A stretch of 64,000 bases of DNA from Caulobacteraceae bacterium (GTDB taxonomy: Bacteria; Pseudomonadota; Alphaproteobacteria; Caulobacterales; Caulobacteraceae): positions 1 to 64,000 of the forward strand of contig CANJLH010000006.1 in the NCBI GenBank assembly GCA_947475415.1, read 5' to 3'. Both the position numbers and the translations under genes were made by a program. The notes beneath the pieces were generated by a model. It did no database searches, had not been told where the DNA came from, and saw only the letters and a list, made by a program, of their open reading frames with translations. Shown piece by piece: positions 52,750-62,863 of this stretch. Every line of letters begins with the position of its first letter. The stretch's first letter is position 1.

Positions 52750-54825
52750 TTACGCGCGCACCACCACCCGCGCGGCGGCCAGGTTGGAAATGCGCCGCGA
52801 CGTGGCGCTTACGTCTCCCTGGCGATGTGACTCGACCATGGCCGTCACGAAATAGGTCCCCGGCTTGTCAAAGCCATGGGTGCGCGAGAAGGCGACAGTT
52901 GCGGACTTGCCATCCACGTCTTCGCTGAGCGGAAACTTGCCGAGGCCGTCGAAATCCCAGCGCACGGCGATCACTGTTCCGGCGCCGGGCGGAACCTCGG
53001 CTTTCACCTCCAGAACGACCGTTTCACCAACCCCCACCTCCGCGCGGGCCGCGCCATTGGCGGTAACGCAGGCGACTGGTTGAATGCCGCCGCGGGCCGC
53101 CGCGTCCCCAGGCAGATAGACCTGGTTCTCGATCATTTCGAAGTTGGTTCCCGTCGGCTCGATTCCTTGTTCCACCCAGGCCGCCAGGTCCGCCAGGCAT
53201 TGTTCGATCACCGGCTGGTAATTGATCAGCCAGGTGTTGGCGGCCCGTGTGGGCGGCGACGGGCACATGGCCGGCGGTACGTGCTCAGCGTTCTCGGTCC
53301 ACCGCAGGCGGAATTTCTGCCGCATGGCGGCCTCACCGCACTCACGGATGATGTTGTTGCGCATCCCGATGCCCTGACTTGGCCAAAGTGAGGCGTCGTG
53401 GGTGTGGTGCACCCACATCATCTTGCCCTCGAACTTTCCGGTATGGACTGTGCCCATGAAGGGGGAGGCCTCGGGCTCCTCATAGGTCTGATAGATCGGC
53501 CGGCCGCCGAACCGCAGGAAGTCGTATTCCGGGGAGCCGGGAAAGTGGTGGCGGTAGTAATAGCAGTAGGCCAGAAAATCGCGGTTGTTCAGCCTCACCT
53601 TGTCGCCTGGCTTCATGCCGCGAAAGCGTCGGTTGGAATCCTCCCCCGCCCCGTCGCATAGCCACACGTTCCGGGCCGCGCTGATGCAGTAGAGCTGGCG
53701 GCCCGCCGCCTCGCCGGACAGCACTGTGACCCCCGCGCCCAGGGCATAGCCGCCCGGGACCTCCGGAAGTTCGATGGCCGACAACAATTTGTCGGCCCCC
53801 TGCATGCCGGCGAAAATGGACGCCAGGCCCCGCAGCGGCCCAAATTCCGCCCCCTGGAATGACGGGTCGCGGACCAGATCCCCGGCGCTCAACGCCCGCT
53901 TCACCTCAACGGTGGTGTCGATCAGATCATCTACGACATGCTGCGGCTCATCGAAGCCCACATGCCCCGGTTCGGTCCAGAACCGCTGGAAATAGGCGTC
54001 CTCCGCCACGATCCGCGCCGCCATGGAGGCCCACAGCCAGATCTGCCCCATGGGCTGGGCGATCATGAACTCGTCGCCGCGGGGATAGCCGATCCGATAG
54101 AGATTCTGCAGTTCCTGACGCTGGTGTGTGCTGAGCCCCGCGAAGGGATCGCCGCTGCCGCCCGGCCACATAGCGTCGACCACATCGTAAATCTTCTCGC
54201 GCAGCACGCGCTGGACATTGAACATGCTGGCGAAGTTTGGAGCCCCTTGGCGCAGCCGGCGCATATCGCCGTAGTCGCCGTCCTTGGCGTCCCCCATGTA
54301 GGGCAAGGCCGCGTCCCAGACGCCAGGCGCATAGGCCAGGCAGAGCGGCGAGCGCCGCGCCCCGCCGCTGCCGCCGAACACATAGGCGTAACGCGGCGGC
54401 GCGCCATAGATCTGAGACGCCACATGTTTGGAAAACCGCGCCGATTCCGCCGCTGCGCGGTACCCGTAGATCGTCGGATCCGGCCCCGCCTTGGCGTCCA
54501 TCACATCGCCGATATGGCCCATGTTGGATTCAACCGTATAGCCGCCCAGGCGGAACGCCATCTCCAGACCCCCGGTCACCAGGCCTAGCGGGCCGGTATT
54601 GACCGTCTCATGGCCGGCGTTCGCGCCTTCCAAGGGTTGCAGCAACCGCCCCTGATAGTCCTCTGAGCGTGGGAAGCAGAACGAGAACCTCGTGTCCGTG
54701 CCGGTAAAGCCGCCGTGGATATAGCGGTAGGGCGAGGGCTGGGCGCGCTCGGCGTCCTCGTCGATGTAAGGCGCACCGAAGAAGTCGTCCGTCACCTTGT
54801 AGGACGCGGTTTCGATAGTGCTCAT
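52750..54825 (-). CDS. Cytoplasmic paralogue of the PKD-tailed alpha/beta-hydrolase-like protein
   Basis: A 691-residue paralogue of the protein at 14205-16427, sharing SFFGAP-like DFFGAPYIDEDAE, the elbow FGGSGGARRSPLCLAYAPGVWDAALPYMG, FNVQRVLREK, YPRGDEFMIAQPMGQIWLWA, HHTHDASLWPSQGIG, and the PKD-like end (AVRWDFDGLGKFP). It has no signal peptide: it starts MSTIETASYKVTDD after GGGAGAATCCTGA. It may process the same chemical bond inside the cell. No well-characterised family is recognised, so the function remains open. Confidence 0.8.
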   Translation of the reverse strand: MSTIETASYKVTDDFFGAPYIDEDAERAQPSPYRYIHGGFTGTDTRFSFCFPRSEDYQGRLLQPLEGANAGHETVNTGPLGLVTGGLEMAFRLGGYTVESNMGHIGDVMDAKAGPDPTIYGYRAAAESARFSKHVASQIYGAPPRYAYVFGGSGGARRSPLCLAYAPGVWDAALPYMGDAKDGDYGDMRRLRQGAPNFASMFNVQRVLREKIYDVVDAMWPGGSGDPFAGLSTHQRQELQNLYRIGYPRGDEFMIAQPMGQIWLWASMAARIVAEDAYFQRFWTEPGHVGFDEPQHVVDDLIDTTVEVKRALSAGDLVRDPSFQGAEFGPLRGLASIFAGMQGADKLLSAIELPEVPGGYALGAGVTVLSGEAAGRQLYCISAARNVWLCDGAGEDSNRRFRGMKPGDKVRLNNRDFLAYCYYYRHHFPGSPEYDFLRFGGRPIYQTYEEPEASPFMGTVHTGKFEGKMMWVHHTHDASLWPSQGIGMRNNIIRECGEAAMRQKFRLRWTENAEHVPPAMCPSPPTRAANTWLINYQPVIEQCLADLAAWVEQGIEPTGTNFEMIENQVYLPGDAAARGGIQPVACVTANGAARAEVGVGETVVLEVKAEVPPGAGTVIAVRWDFDGLGKFPLSEDVDGKSATVAFSRTHGFDKPGTYFVTAMVESHRQGDVSATSRRISNLAAARVVVRA

Positions 54826-54987
54826 TCAGGATTCTCCCAGGGGTTGATCCACCTCGCCAGGATGCAGAATAGCCACGGGCAGTTTGCCGGCTTATTTCAG
54901 GCACGCGGAGGCCTGGACGCATTTCGCAGGTTACAGTGCGCGGGGATTCGTCGCACCGCGAATTCCCGGGCCGCTTGGGAGCCAACC

Positions 54988-55605
54988 ATGAGATTGTCCG
55001 TTCTCGACGTGATGAAGTTGGCCCCGGTCATACCCGTCCTGGTGATCGACGAGATCGCAGATGCGGTTGCGATCGCAGAGGCCCTGGTGGCCGGCGGATG
55101 CCCCGCCCTGGAGGTAACCCTGCGCACGCCGGCGGCTCTGGAGGTGATCCGCGCCATGTCTGGCGTGAAGGGCGCGGTCGTGGGCGCGGGCACCGTGCTC
55201 AATATTGCGGCTCTGGATGCGGCCCTTTCGGCCGGCGCGCGGTTCATCGTCTCGCCGGGTCTGACAGAGCCTCTGGCGCGCGCCGCCATCGCCCGGGATA
55301 CGGCCTTTCTGCCGGGCGTCGCCACCGCCAGCGACCTGATGCGCGGACTGGACCTGGGTCTCAGCGCCTTCAAGTTCTTCCCCGCTGTCGCCAACGGTGG
55401 CCCCGCGGCCCTGAAGGCCCTGCTCGCCCCCATTCCAGATGTCGCCATCTGCCCCACTGGCGGGATCACCCTCGAGTCCGCTTCCGAATGGTTGGCCATC
55501 CCGCAGGTCGCCTGCGTCGGCGGCAGCTGGCTGGTCCCCCGAGGACGCCCCGAATCCGCGAAAATCCTGTCCGCCGCCCGCGCCGCCGCGGCGTTGGCGC
55601 GGTAG
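54988..55605 (+). CDS. eda: KDPG/KHG aldolase (Entner-Doudoroff)
   Basis: A 205-residue class I aldolase that splits 2-keto-3-deoxy-6-phosphogluconate to pyruvate and glyceraldehyde 3-phosphate. Seen: PVLVIDEIADAVAIAEALVAGG, catalytic Glu in LEVTLRT (E42), GAGTVLN (67-73), SPGL and the Schiff-base Lys129 in SAFKFFPA. It ends 1 base before the CCA end of the tRNA gene on the other strand. It marks the return to core metabolism after the catabolic block. Confidence 0.92.
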   Translation: MRLSVLDVMKLAPVIPVLVIDEIADAVAIAEALVAGGCPALEVTLRTPAALEVIRAMSGVKGAVVGAGTVLNIAALDAALSAGARFIVSPGLTEPLARAAIARDTAFLPGVATASDLMRGLDLGLSAFKFFPAVANGGPAALKALLAPIPDVAICPTGGITLESASEWLAIPQVACVGGSWLVPRGRPESAKILSAARAAAALAR

Positions 55606-55606
55606 C

Positions 55607-55682
55607 TGGTGGGCCCGGCAGGACTCGAACCTGCAACCAGACCGTTATGAGCGGCCGGCTCTAACCATTGAGCTACAGGCCC
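55607..55682 (-). tRNA. tRNA with CAU anticodon, probably tRNA-Ile2 (or elongator Met)
   Basis: Read on the minus strand it folds as a complete 76-base tRNA with encoded CCA: acceptor GGGCCTG pairing with CGGGCCC, D-arm TAGCTCAATGGTTAGAGC, anticodon loop CTCATAA, T-arm GGTTCGAGTCC. The CAU anticodon fits Met or, after lysidine modification, Ile. The sequence around the loop resembles Ile2 of alphaproteobacteria; isotype is inference. Its 3' end faces the catabolic block. Confidence 0.93.
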
Positions 55683-55787
55683 CTGCAGCGACGCAATGGC
55701 GGTTACCATGGGCTGCGGATGGCTTAAAGCTTACGTTCAGCTTGGCCCTGCGAGTTTCTTCGGACCCCTGCCCTAGCGGAGTTTAAA

Positions 55788-56528
55788 ATGAAGTCGATGA
55801 TCCAGGCCGCCGCACTTTCCATGGCCGTCGCCGCAGGCGCGGTCTGCGACGCCGCGGCGCAGACCGCGCCCGCCGCCGCCGAGAGCGTGTGGCGCGCCAC
55901 CACGCTCAACCTGTCAGCCTACGGCGAGGTCCATGCTACGCCGGACATGGCGACCATAAGCCTGGGCGTGCTCACCGATGCCCCCACCGCAGCGGGGGCC
56001 ATGAGCGCCAACGCCGCGCGGATGACGCAGATCATGGCGGCGTTGAAGAAGGCGGGCGTCGCGGCCAAGGATATCCAAACCTCCGGCCTCAACCTCAACC
56101 CGCAATACGTCTATGAGCAGAACGTCCCGCCGCGACTGACCGGGTACCAGGTCTCCAGCCAGGTGACGGTGATCGTCCGCGACCTCAACGCCCTGGGCGG
56201 CGCCGTTGACGCCTGCGTCAAGGCCGGCGCCAATCAGGTGAATGGCATCAGCTTCGGCATCAACGATCCCACCGCGGCGGAGAACGCCGCCCGCCTGGAC
56301 GCCGCCAAGGCGCTGCAGGCCAAGGCCGACCTCTACGCCAAGGCCATGGGATATCGGGTCAGCCGGCTGGTGTCCCTGTCCGAGGGCGGCGGATATTCCG
56401 CGCCGCCTCCGACGCCCATGCCGATGGTGGCCATGGCGCGGGCGGACAAATCAGAGGCCATGCCCGTGGCGCCCGGCGAACTTCGGGTGCGCATGGACGT
56501 CTCAGGTTACTTCGAGCTGGCCAAATAG
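55788..56528 (+). CDS. SIMPL domain (DUF541) periplasmic protein
   Basis: A 246-residue secreted protein: signal peptide MKSMIQAAALSMAVAAGAVCDAAAQ, then the SIMPL fold with LNLSAYGEVHATPDMATISLGV, TSGLNLNPQYVYEQ, TGYQVSSQVTVIVRDLNALGGAVD and NGISFGINDPTAAENAARLDAA. SIMPL proteins are periplasmic or envelope proteins, some linked to oxidative stress. A CGGAG ribosome-binding site precedes the ATG. Confidence 0.9.
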   Translation: MKSMIQAAALSMAVAAGAVCDAAAQTAPAAAESVWRATTLNLSAYGEVHATPDMATISLGVLTDAPTAAGAMSANAARMTQIMAALKKAGVAAKDIQTSGLNLNPQYVYEQNVPPRLTGYQVSSQVTVIVRDLNALGGAVDACVKAGANQVNGISFGINDPTAAENAARLDAAKALQAKADLYAKAMGYRVSRLVSLSEGGGYSAPPPTPMPMVAMARADKSEAMPVAPGELRVRMDVSGYFELAK

Positions 56529-56532
56529 CCGT

Positions 56533-56997
56533 TCAGAGGCCGGCGTCCTTGAAGGCGCCGGCCAATCGGTCGGCCATCACATGGCCAGGCAAGGTGCGTT
56601 CGCCCTCCATCACCGCGGCGTAAACGAGATCGCGGCCGGACACTGGGCCGGCGGCCCAGGCCACCCCGCGCGTTCCGTCATCCGAGGCGGAGCAACTGAC
56701 GGCGCGGGCCTGGCCATCCGACGCCACTGCGCGCAACAGGTCGCCTACGGTGCCCCTGGCCGCGCCGACGCATGTCGGCAGTTCGCGCGCGCAGGTCGTG
56801 CGGGTGTTGTAGCGGAACGCCACTTTAGCCGAGCCTCTGGTCCCGATCAGGACGCAGGTGGCCGGGTCGCCGATGCCGGCGGAGATCGCCTCTTGCAGAC
56901 GTTCGGTATCGACCCCCGTCGGCAGACGCGGCGAACAGGCGGACACGATGACCACGAGAAACGCCAGGCCCCAGGGGGACGGGCGGCGCCGGCTCAC
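56533..56997 (-). CDS. Putative lipoprotein of unknown function
   Basis: A 154-residue protein with a lipoprotein signal ([13 protein letters not shown]; lipobox VSAC). The mature part has five further cysteines ([26 protein letters not shown]), suggesting disulphides. It starts with a GTG overlapping the panD stop (GTGA), so it is translated with panD, an unexpected pairing. No domain is recognised. Confidence 0.75.
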   Translation of the reverse strand: MSRRRPSPWGLAFLVVIVSACSPRLPTGVDTERLQEAISAGIGDPATCVLIGTRGSAKVAFRYNTRTTCARELPTCVGAARGTVGDLLRAVASDGQARAVSCSASDDGTRGVAWAAGPVSGRDLVYAAVMEGERTLPGHVMADRLAGAFKDAGL

Positions 56998-57350
56998 GCG
57001 GCGCGCTTGATCTCGTTGCCCTCGCCGAGCAGCACGACGGTGGGGGCGTAGTTGCGCGCCTCCTCGGCCGGCAGCTGGGCATAGGTCACGATGATGACGT
57101 TGTCGCCCTTCTGCACCAGACGCGCAGCCGCGCCATTGACGCCGATGACGCGGGATCCGCGCGGCGCCTCGATGGCGTAGGTGGTGAACCGGGCGCCGTT
57201 GGTGATGTTGAGCACATCCACCTGCTCGTGCGGCAGGATGCCGGACGCGTCGAGCAGGTCGCGATCGATCGCGATGGAGCCCTCGTAATCGAGGTCAGCC
57301 TGAGTGACCGTCGCACGGTGCAGCTTGGCCTTCATCATGGTCAGCAGCAT
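56994..57350 (-). CDS. panD: Aspartate 1-decarboxylase
   Basis: A 118-residue pyruvoyl enzyme that makes beta-alanine for pantothenate and CoA. Self-cleavage occurs between Gly24 and Ser25 in YEGSIAID, at the same position as in E. coli PanD, which confirms the start. INGAARF-like [13 protein letters not shown] and [13 protein letters not shown] are family signatures. AGGAG lies about 12 bases before the ATG. An upstream promoter with TTGAAA and CTATAT is seen at 57421-57448. Confidence 0.96.
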   Translation of the reverse strand: MLLTMMKAKLHRATVTQADLDYEGSIAIDRDLLDASGILPHEQVDVLNITNGARFTTYAIEAPRGSRVIGVNGAAARLVQKGDNVIIVTYAQLPAEEARNYAPTVVLLGEGNEIKRAA

Positions 57351-57380
57351 GAAACCTTAGAGCTCCTGCTCAAGAGACGC

Positions 57381-57434
57381 GGGACGGTACATACGAAAGC
57401 CCGCTTCAAAGGGACCGTGCATATAGACACGAAC
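57381..57434 (-). repeat. Tandem imperfect repeats in the panD leader/promoter
   Basis: GGGACGGTACATACGA (57381-57396) and GGGACCGTGCATATAGACACGAA (57411-57433) are two imperfect copies 30 bases apart, the second covering the proposed -10. They may be regulator sites. Only similarity and position support this. Confidence 0.35.
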
Positions 57435-57448
57435 GGAATAGGTTTCAA
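57421..57448 (-). promoter_or_regulatory. Candidate panD promoter
   Basis: On the minus strand, TTGAAA, 16 bases, CTATAT stands about 70 bases upstream of the panD ATG. The elements fit a sigma-70 promoter; the -10 lies inside the second leader repeat. Confidence 0.42.
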
Positions 57449-57594
57449 TCGTGGACATGCAGGCCGCCTTACGTGGCGTCAACTGGGCGAAAAAAGCGAA
57501 CAAATGTTTGAACGCTAGGAGTCAACATGCGGCTGGTTTCAGTCTCAATTCCAAATGGTTGAGAAGGTTCCTTGAATCGAATTCCCGGCACGTT

Positions 57595-58476
57595 TCACCT
57601 TGGTCCCGCCAGTGTGGATGCGGTGTGCCGATGCAGGAATGAGGCCAGATCCGCACGCAGGGCGCTACGGCCGCGAAAGGGGCGCGAAAGGGCCAGAACC
57701 GCGCCGACATGGGCCATGTGAGGATAAACCCTTTCCTCCACCAGCCCACCCTGGGCCCGCAAGGCCTGGGCGAGATTTCGGGTGTTGTAGGGTCCGACCA
57801 GCCGGTCATCTGCGCCCGTGGCCAGGAACATCGGTGGTGCGCCCGGCCGCGCCATGACCACCGGCTGCGTCTGCGACAGGTCGGCCGCCGCGCCGAAAAT
57901 GCGCGGAGTGGTTCGCCCTTCCAGCGGCAGGAAGTCATAGGGTCCGGAAAGGCCCGCCGCGGCGCGTATCCGGGCCGGATCGACGCCGGCGGCTCTCAGG
58001 TAGCGGCTATCCAGCGCCAGCATGACGGCATTGTAGGCGCCCGCCGAATGACCCACCAGCACGATCCGCGCCGGGTCCCCGCCATAGGCCGCCGCATTGT
58101 CCTGAACCCAGCGCAGTGCCAAGGCGCCGTCTTCCAGGAATGCCGGAAAGCGCGCCTGAGGATAGATGCGATAGTCGGGCGCCACAGTGAGGAAGCCCTC
58201 GGCGGCCAGACTTCGCCCCGCCCAGGCGTAGTCCTGTCGACGCCCGGCGCTCCAGCTTCCGCCATAGAAGAACACCGCCACCGGGAGTCCGGCGCCCGCG
58301 CCCGGCGGCGCGTAGACGTCGAGCTTCTGACGCGGATCGGCGCCATAGGCCACGCCCCGCGCCTCCCGCGGCGCGTGGTCCTGAGGCGTCAGGGTCGCGA
58401 ACAGGGACAATGGCGAGCAGGCCCCGAGCGCCAGGAACGCGGCGGCGGCGGCGAGGATGCGAGAGGTTCTGGTCAT
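57595..58476 (-). CDS. Lipoprotein alpha/beta hydrolase (carboxylesterase-like)
   Basis: A 293-residue esterase with a lipoprotein signal (RILAAAAAFLALGAC, lipobox LGAC). The oxyanion FYGGSW (69-74), GYP-like YRIYPQARFPAFLEDG, nucleophile GHSAG, GADDRLV with the acidic residue and YPHMAHVG with the His are in the order of BD-FAE/hormone-sensitive-lipase-like esterases. It is probably anchored in the envelope. The 244 bases between it and panD hold the panD promoter and leader repeats; no gene was found there. Confidence 0.87.
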   Translation of the reverse strand: MTRTSRILAAAAAFLALGACSPLSLFATLTPQDHAPREARGVAYGADPRQKLDVYAPPGAGAGLPVAVFFYGGSWSAGRRQDYAWAGRSLAAEGFLTVAPDYRIYPQARFPAFLEDGALALRWVQDNAAAYGGDPARIVLVGHSAGAYNAVMLALDSRYLRAAGVDPARIRAAAGLSGPYDFLPLEGRTTPRIFGAAADLSQTQPVVMARPGAPPMFLATGADDRLVGPYNTRNLAQALRAQGGLVEERVYPHMAHVGAVLALSRPFRGRSALRADLASFLHRHTASTLAGPR

Positions 58477-58620
58477 CGGTGAGCCGGATACGGCGAGACA
58501 CTCGGAATAGACGCAAGGCCAAGCCCGGTCCGCGCCGGAAAGGGATCGTTCATCATGCTTGCACGCGAAAATTTAAGGCAACGCCCGCCATGGTGGAGCC
58601 GGGGAACAAAGGGGCGTATC

Positions 58621-58839
58621 ATGGATACCATGGCGATCGCACGTTACGGCATGATGGCGGCGTCTCAACGGCTGAACGCGTCTGCGGCGCGCATCGCGGG
58701 CGGCGGCGATGTCGACCTGGCCAGCGAGGCGACGGAGATCATCGGCGCCAGACAGGCGTTCAAGGCCCAGGTCCAGGTGGCGAAAATCGCTGACGAGATG
58801 TGGGACGCGCTCCTGGGGCTGCAGACGCAGCACGCCTGA
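58621..58839 (+). CDS. Miniature flagellar rod-like protein (FlgC-type N and C termini only)
   Basis: A 72-residue protein. The start, IARYGMMAASQRLNASAARIAGGG, looks like the N-terminal helix of rod proteins (xxGMxAASxRLxxxAxNIAN), and the end, VDLASEATEIIGARQAFKAQ and then ADEMWDALLGLQ, resembles the C-terminal helix of FlgC-type proteins (VDxxxEMVxxxxAxxAFxAN). The middle domain is absent. The ATG at 58621 with AAAGGGG upstream is preferred over one 22 codons earlier. No other flagellar gene is nearby. Confidence 0.7.
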   Translation: MDTMAIARYGMMAASQRLNASAARIAGGGDVDLASEATEIIGARQAFKAQVQVAKIADEMWDALLGLQTQHA

Positions 58840-58893
58840 CCCTGGTGAACTTCGGCCTTTGACAGGCCCGGCGACGGGCGCTAGCGGGCGCAC

Positions 58894-59514
58894 ATGAGCC
58901 TGCGCCCTCTGTTCGTTACGCACCTTTATGAGGCCTCGCTGTCAGGCGCGCGCAGCTTTGCCCAATTCAACGCCGAACTGGCCGAGGCGTGCCGCATGCT
59001 GGCCGCTGAGGACGCCGCCGGCCGGGCCTGGTGCCGGCGCGAGGGCTACGGAGGCTATACGTCCTATGCCTCCCTGGACGATCTGCCGACGCGGGCCACC
59101 GTGTTCGGCCAACTGAAAGCGAAACTCGACCGGCATGCGGCGAACTTCGCCACCTCGCTCGACCTCGACCTTGGACCTCGGCGGCTGAAGCTGGACAGCC
59201 TGTGGGTCAATATTCTCAAGCCCGGAGCCGCCCATTCCGGCCACATCCACCCCCATAGCGTGCTCTCCGGGACGGTTTATGTGGAAGTCCCGGCCGGCGC
59301 CGGCGCGCTCAAGCTGGAGGACCCACGCCTGCCCCTGATGATGGCCGCCCCACCCCGGCGCGCCGACGCCCCGGAAAGCGCGCGCAGCTTCGTCTATGTG
59401 ACACCCGAGGCTGGGACGGTACTGATGTGGGAGAGCTGGCTGCGCCATGAGGTGACCCCCAATCGCGCCAAGGCCGAGCGGGTGAGCCTCAGCTTCAACT
59501 ACGGTTGGCGGTAG
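58894..59514 (+). CDS. Putative 2OG-Fe(II) oxygenase (TIGR02466-like)
   Basis: A 206-residue cupin-type oxygenase. Iron ligands are probably within HSGHIHPHSVLSGTVYVEVP (H117, H119 region) and the distal SWLRHEV (H185), with Arg196 in AERVSLSFNY for 2-oxoglutarate. The N-terminal VTHLYEASL and the final FNYGW are family landmarks. It hydroxylates an unknown protein or small molecule. There is a weak ribosome-binding site. Confidence 0.85.
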   Translation: MSLRPLFVTHLYEASLSGARSFAQFNAELAEACRMLAAEDAAGRAWCRREGYGGYTSYASLDDLPTRATVFGQLKAKLDRHAANFATSLDLDLGPRRLKLDSLWVNILKPGAAHSGHIHPHSVLSGTVYVEVPAGAGALKLEDPRLPLMMAAPPRRADAPESARSFVYVTPEAGTVLMWESWLRHEVTPNRAKAERVSLSFNYGWR

Positions 59515-59534
59515 GGCTTTGAAATCCGGCCCAA

Positions 59535-59565
59535 GGCGCATTTTTTCGAGGAACAATCCTATGCA
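59535..59565 (-). repeat. Dispersed 31-bp repeat, copy B
   Basis: Minus-strand copy of the element at 2780-2810 with 2 mismatches in 31, in the gap between the 2OG oxygenase and RMD1-like genes. The shared core is GGATTGTTCCTCGAAAAA. Similarity weakens outside, though both copies continue into a short frame reading GLFLEK. Confidence 0.6.
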
Positions 59566-59682
59566 ACGTGACGTCAAGACACGATCCTGAGGGTGCGTCC
59601 GGGTTTGGCGTGGCCGGTTAGACCGAGCCCTTCAGGCGCCGCGGCGCTAGCCGCCGCGCCGGCTCTGTGCTCCCCTGGCCTC

Positions 59683-60492
59683 ATGGCCAAGCCGGAATCA
59701 GCCCCCGACCCCGCCTTCACCCCCGTCACCGCCCGGGCGGTGCTGCTGGGTGAGCGAATCGACACCGTAGGGCTGGAGCGGCGCGACGCCCTGTCCACGG
59801 CGCCGCTGGCCTTCAAGGTTGGCGACCAGGGTTTCGCAGTGGTGTTTCGCTACGGCGTCGTGGTGCTGATCGGGCTCGATCCGGTGGCGGAGGACGAGGT
59901 GCTGCGGGGCATCGCCCCCCGCGTGCGCAGTCCCTTTGACCTGCGCGAGGAAGAGACCGCCAGCCTGGCCCCCGCCATTGACCGCGAGGAACGGGTCGAG
60001 CCTGACGGCGTCCTGCGCATCGCCGATCGCTCGCCCGAGCGGCTGCTGGTGGTGGCCGACGCCATCGCCAAGAGCGCCGCCCTGGCCCAGGATGAACGTC
60101 AGGTGGCCGAGGTTTTCGACACCATCGAGCCCTGGGCCCGGGAACTGGCCAACCGCGGCCGTGGCCCAGCCGGCCGCCGGGCGATGATCCGGCTGATCGG
60201 CTCGGCGCTGCTGGTGGAGCACCGGGTTTCCGGCCGGGTGGCGGTGAGTGAAAAGCCGGACCTGCTGTGGGACCGGCCGGACCTTGAGCGGCTCTACGCC
60301 CGCCTTGAGACCGAATATGAACTGGACGAGCGCGCCGAAGTGCTCAACCGCAAGCTTGGTCTGATCGGCCAGACCGCCCGGCTGATGACCGACCTGATCG
60401 ATACGGAACGCTCCCTGCGTCTGGAATGGGCCATCGTGCTGCTGATCGTCGCCGAGATCGGCCTGACGCTGTTCCAGATGGCGCGGGGGTGA
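59683..60492 (+). CDS. RMD1/YagE family protein (DUF155)
   Basis: A 269-residue protein of the DUF155 family. It has GDQGFAVVFRYGVVVLIGLDPVAEDEVL near the N-terminus, LERLYARLETEYELDERAEVLNRKLGLI (the conserved helix region) and a C-terminal membrane segment (EWAIVLLIVAEIGLTLFQM). Yeast and human relatives are mitochondrial membrane proteins linked to translation; bacterial roles are unknown. The start is uncertain: an ATG-like frame continues 30 codons upstream through the dispersed repeat region. Confidence 0.83.
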   Translation: MAKPESAPDPAFTPVTARAVLLGERIDTVGLERRDALSTAPLAFKVGDQGFAVVFRYGVVVLIGLDPVAEDEVLRGIAPRVRSPFDLREEETASLAPAIDREERVEPDGVLRIADRSPERLLVVADAIAKSAALAQDERQVAEVFDTIEPWARELANRGRGPAGRRAMIRLIGSALLVEHRVSGRVAVSEKPDLLWDRPDLERLYARLETEYELDERAEVLNRKLGLIGQTARLMTDLIDTERSLRLEWAIVLLIVAEIGLTLFQMARG

Positions 60493-60631
60493 CGGGGGCG
60501 TACGGTGGACTTTGGGACACACACGACTAGTCGATCCCGTCGGCATTTGAAGCCACGGATGTCGCACGTGCCCGAAATTCCATGCATCCCCGGTCCGGCG
60601 CCAGATCAGAGCAGGCCGTCGCGCCTCAGGC

Positions 60632-60810
60632 TCAAGCCGATTTCCGCCCGCTAAGCTCGTCATCGGGCCATGGCCCATTGAAACGGGCGACCATGGCGAT
60701 CTGGCCATTGAGCGTTCCGGAGCAGCGCTTTCCACTCGCAGCATTAATCGCCAGGCGCAGCGCCAGCGCACTTTCCCGGGCAGTCAACACCCTGCCGCTC
60801 CGCGCCACCA

Positions 60811-60811
<1 letters not shown>
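60632..60811 (-). CDS. Small ORF coupled to rpoD, unknown function
   Basis: A 59-residue frame whose ATG shares a base with the rpoD stop (TGATG). It runs [20 protein letters not shown] and ends [10 protein letters not shown]; it is basic with alternating helical segments. No family is recognised. Rest of the 60493-60810 gap shows no other gene. The overlap and the absence of a long overlap with any other gene argue for translation, but codon evidence is limited. Confidence 0.4.
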
Positions 60812-62787
<1,976 letters not shown>

Positions 62788-62863
62788 CAATGTCTCCGGA
62801 TTCGGCGTGAACCGTCCCATGCAAGGGTCGGGCCGAAGATGGTTAATGACCTGTCGGCGCGCC

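Noticed and set aside
867..55682. The catabolic block as an integrative element inserted at the tRNA
   Set aside because: No integrase, relaxase or transposase gene was seen, and no copy of the tRNA 3' end was found at the other border; eda also separates the tRNA from the block.
54897..55709. A 270-codon minus-strand frame across eda and the tRNA
   Set aside because: It translates the tRNA gene (VAQWLEPAAHNGLVAGSSPAG is a familiar tRNA translation) and the antisense of eda.
57488..57503. GAAC-N8-GAAC resembling an alphaproteobacterial LexA/SOS box
   Set aside because: The known box is GAAC-N7-GAAC; here the spacer is 8 bases and neighbouring genes are not SOS genes.
57451..57642. A 63-codon frame in the gap between panD and the esterase
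   Set aside because: It runs into the esterase 3' end, has no good ribosome-binding site and no recognisable sequence.
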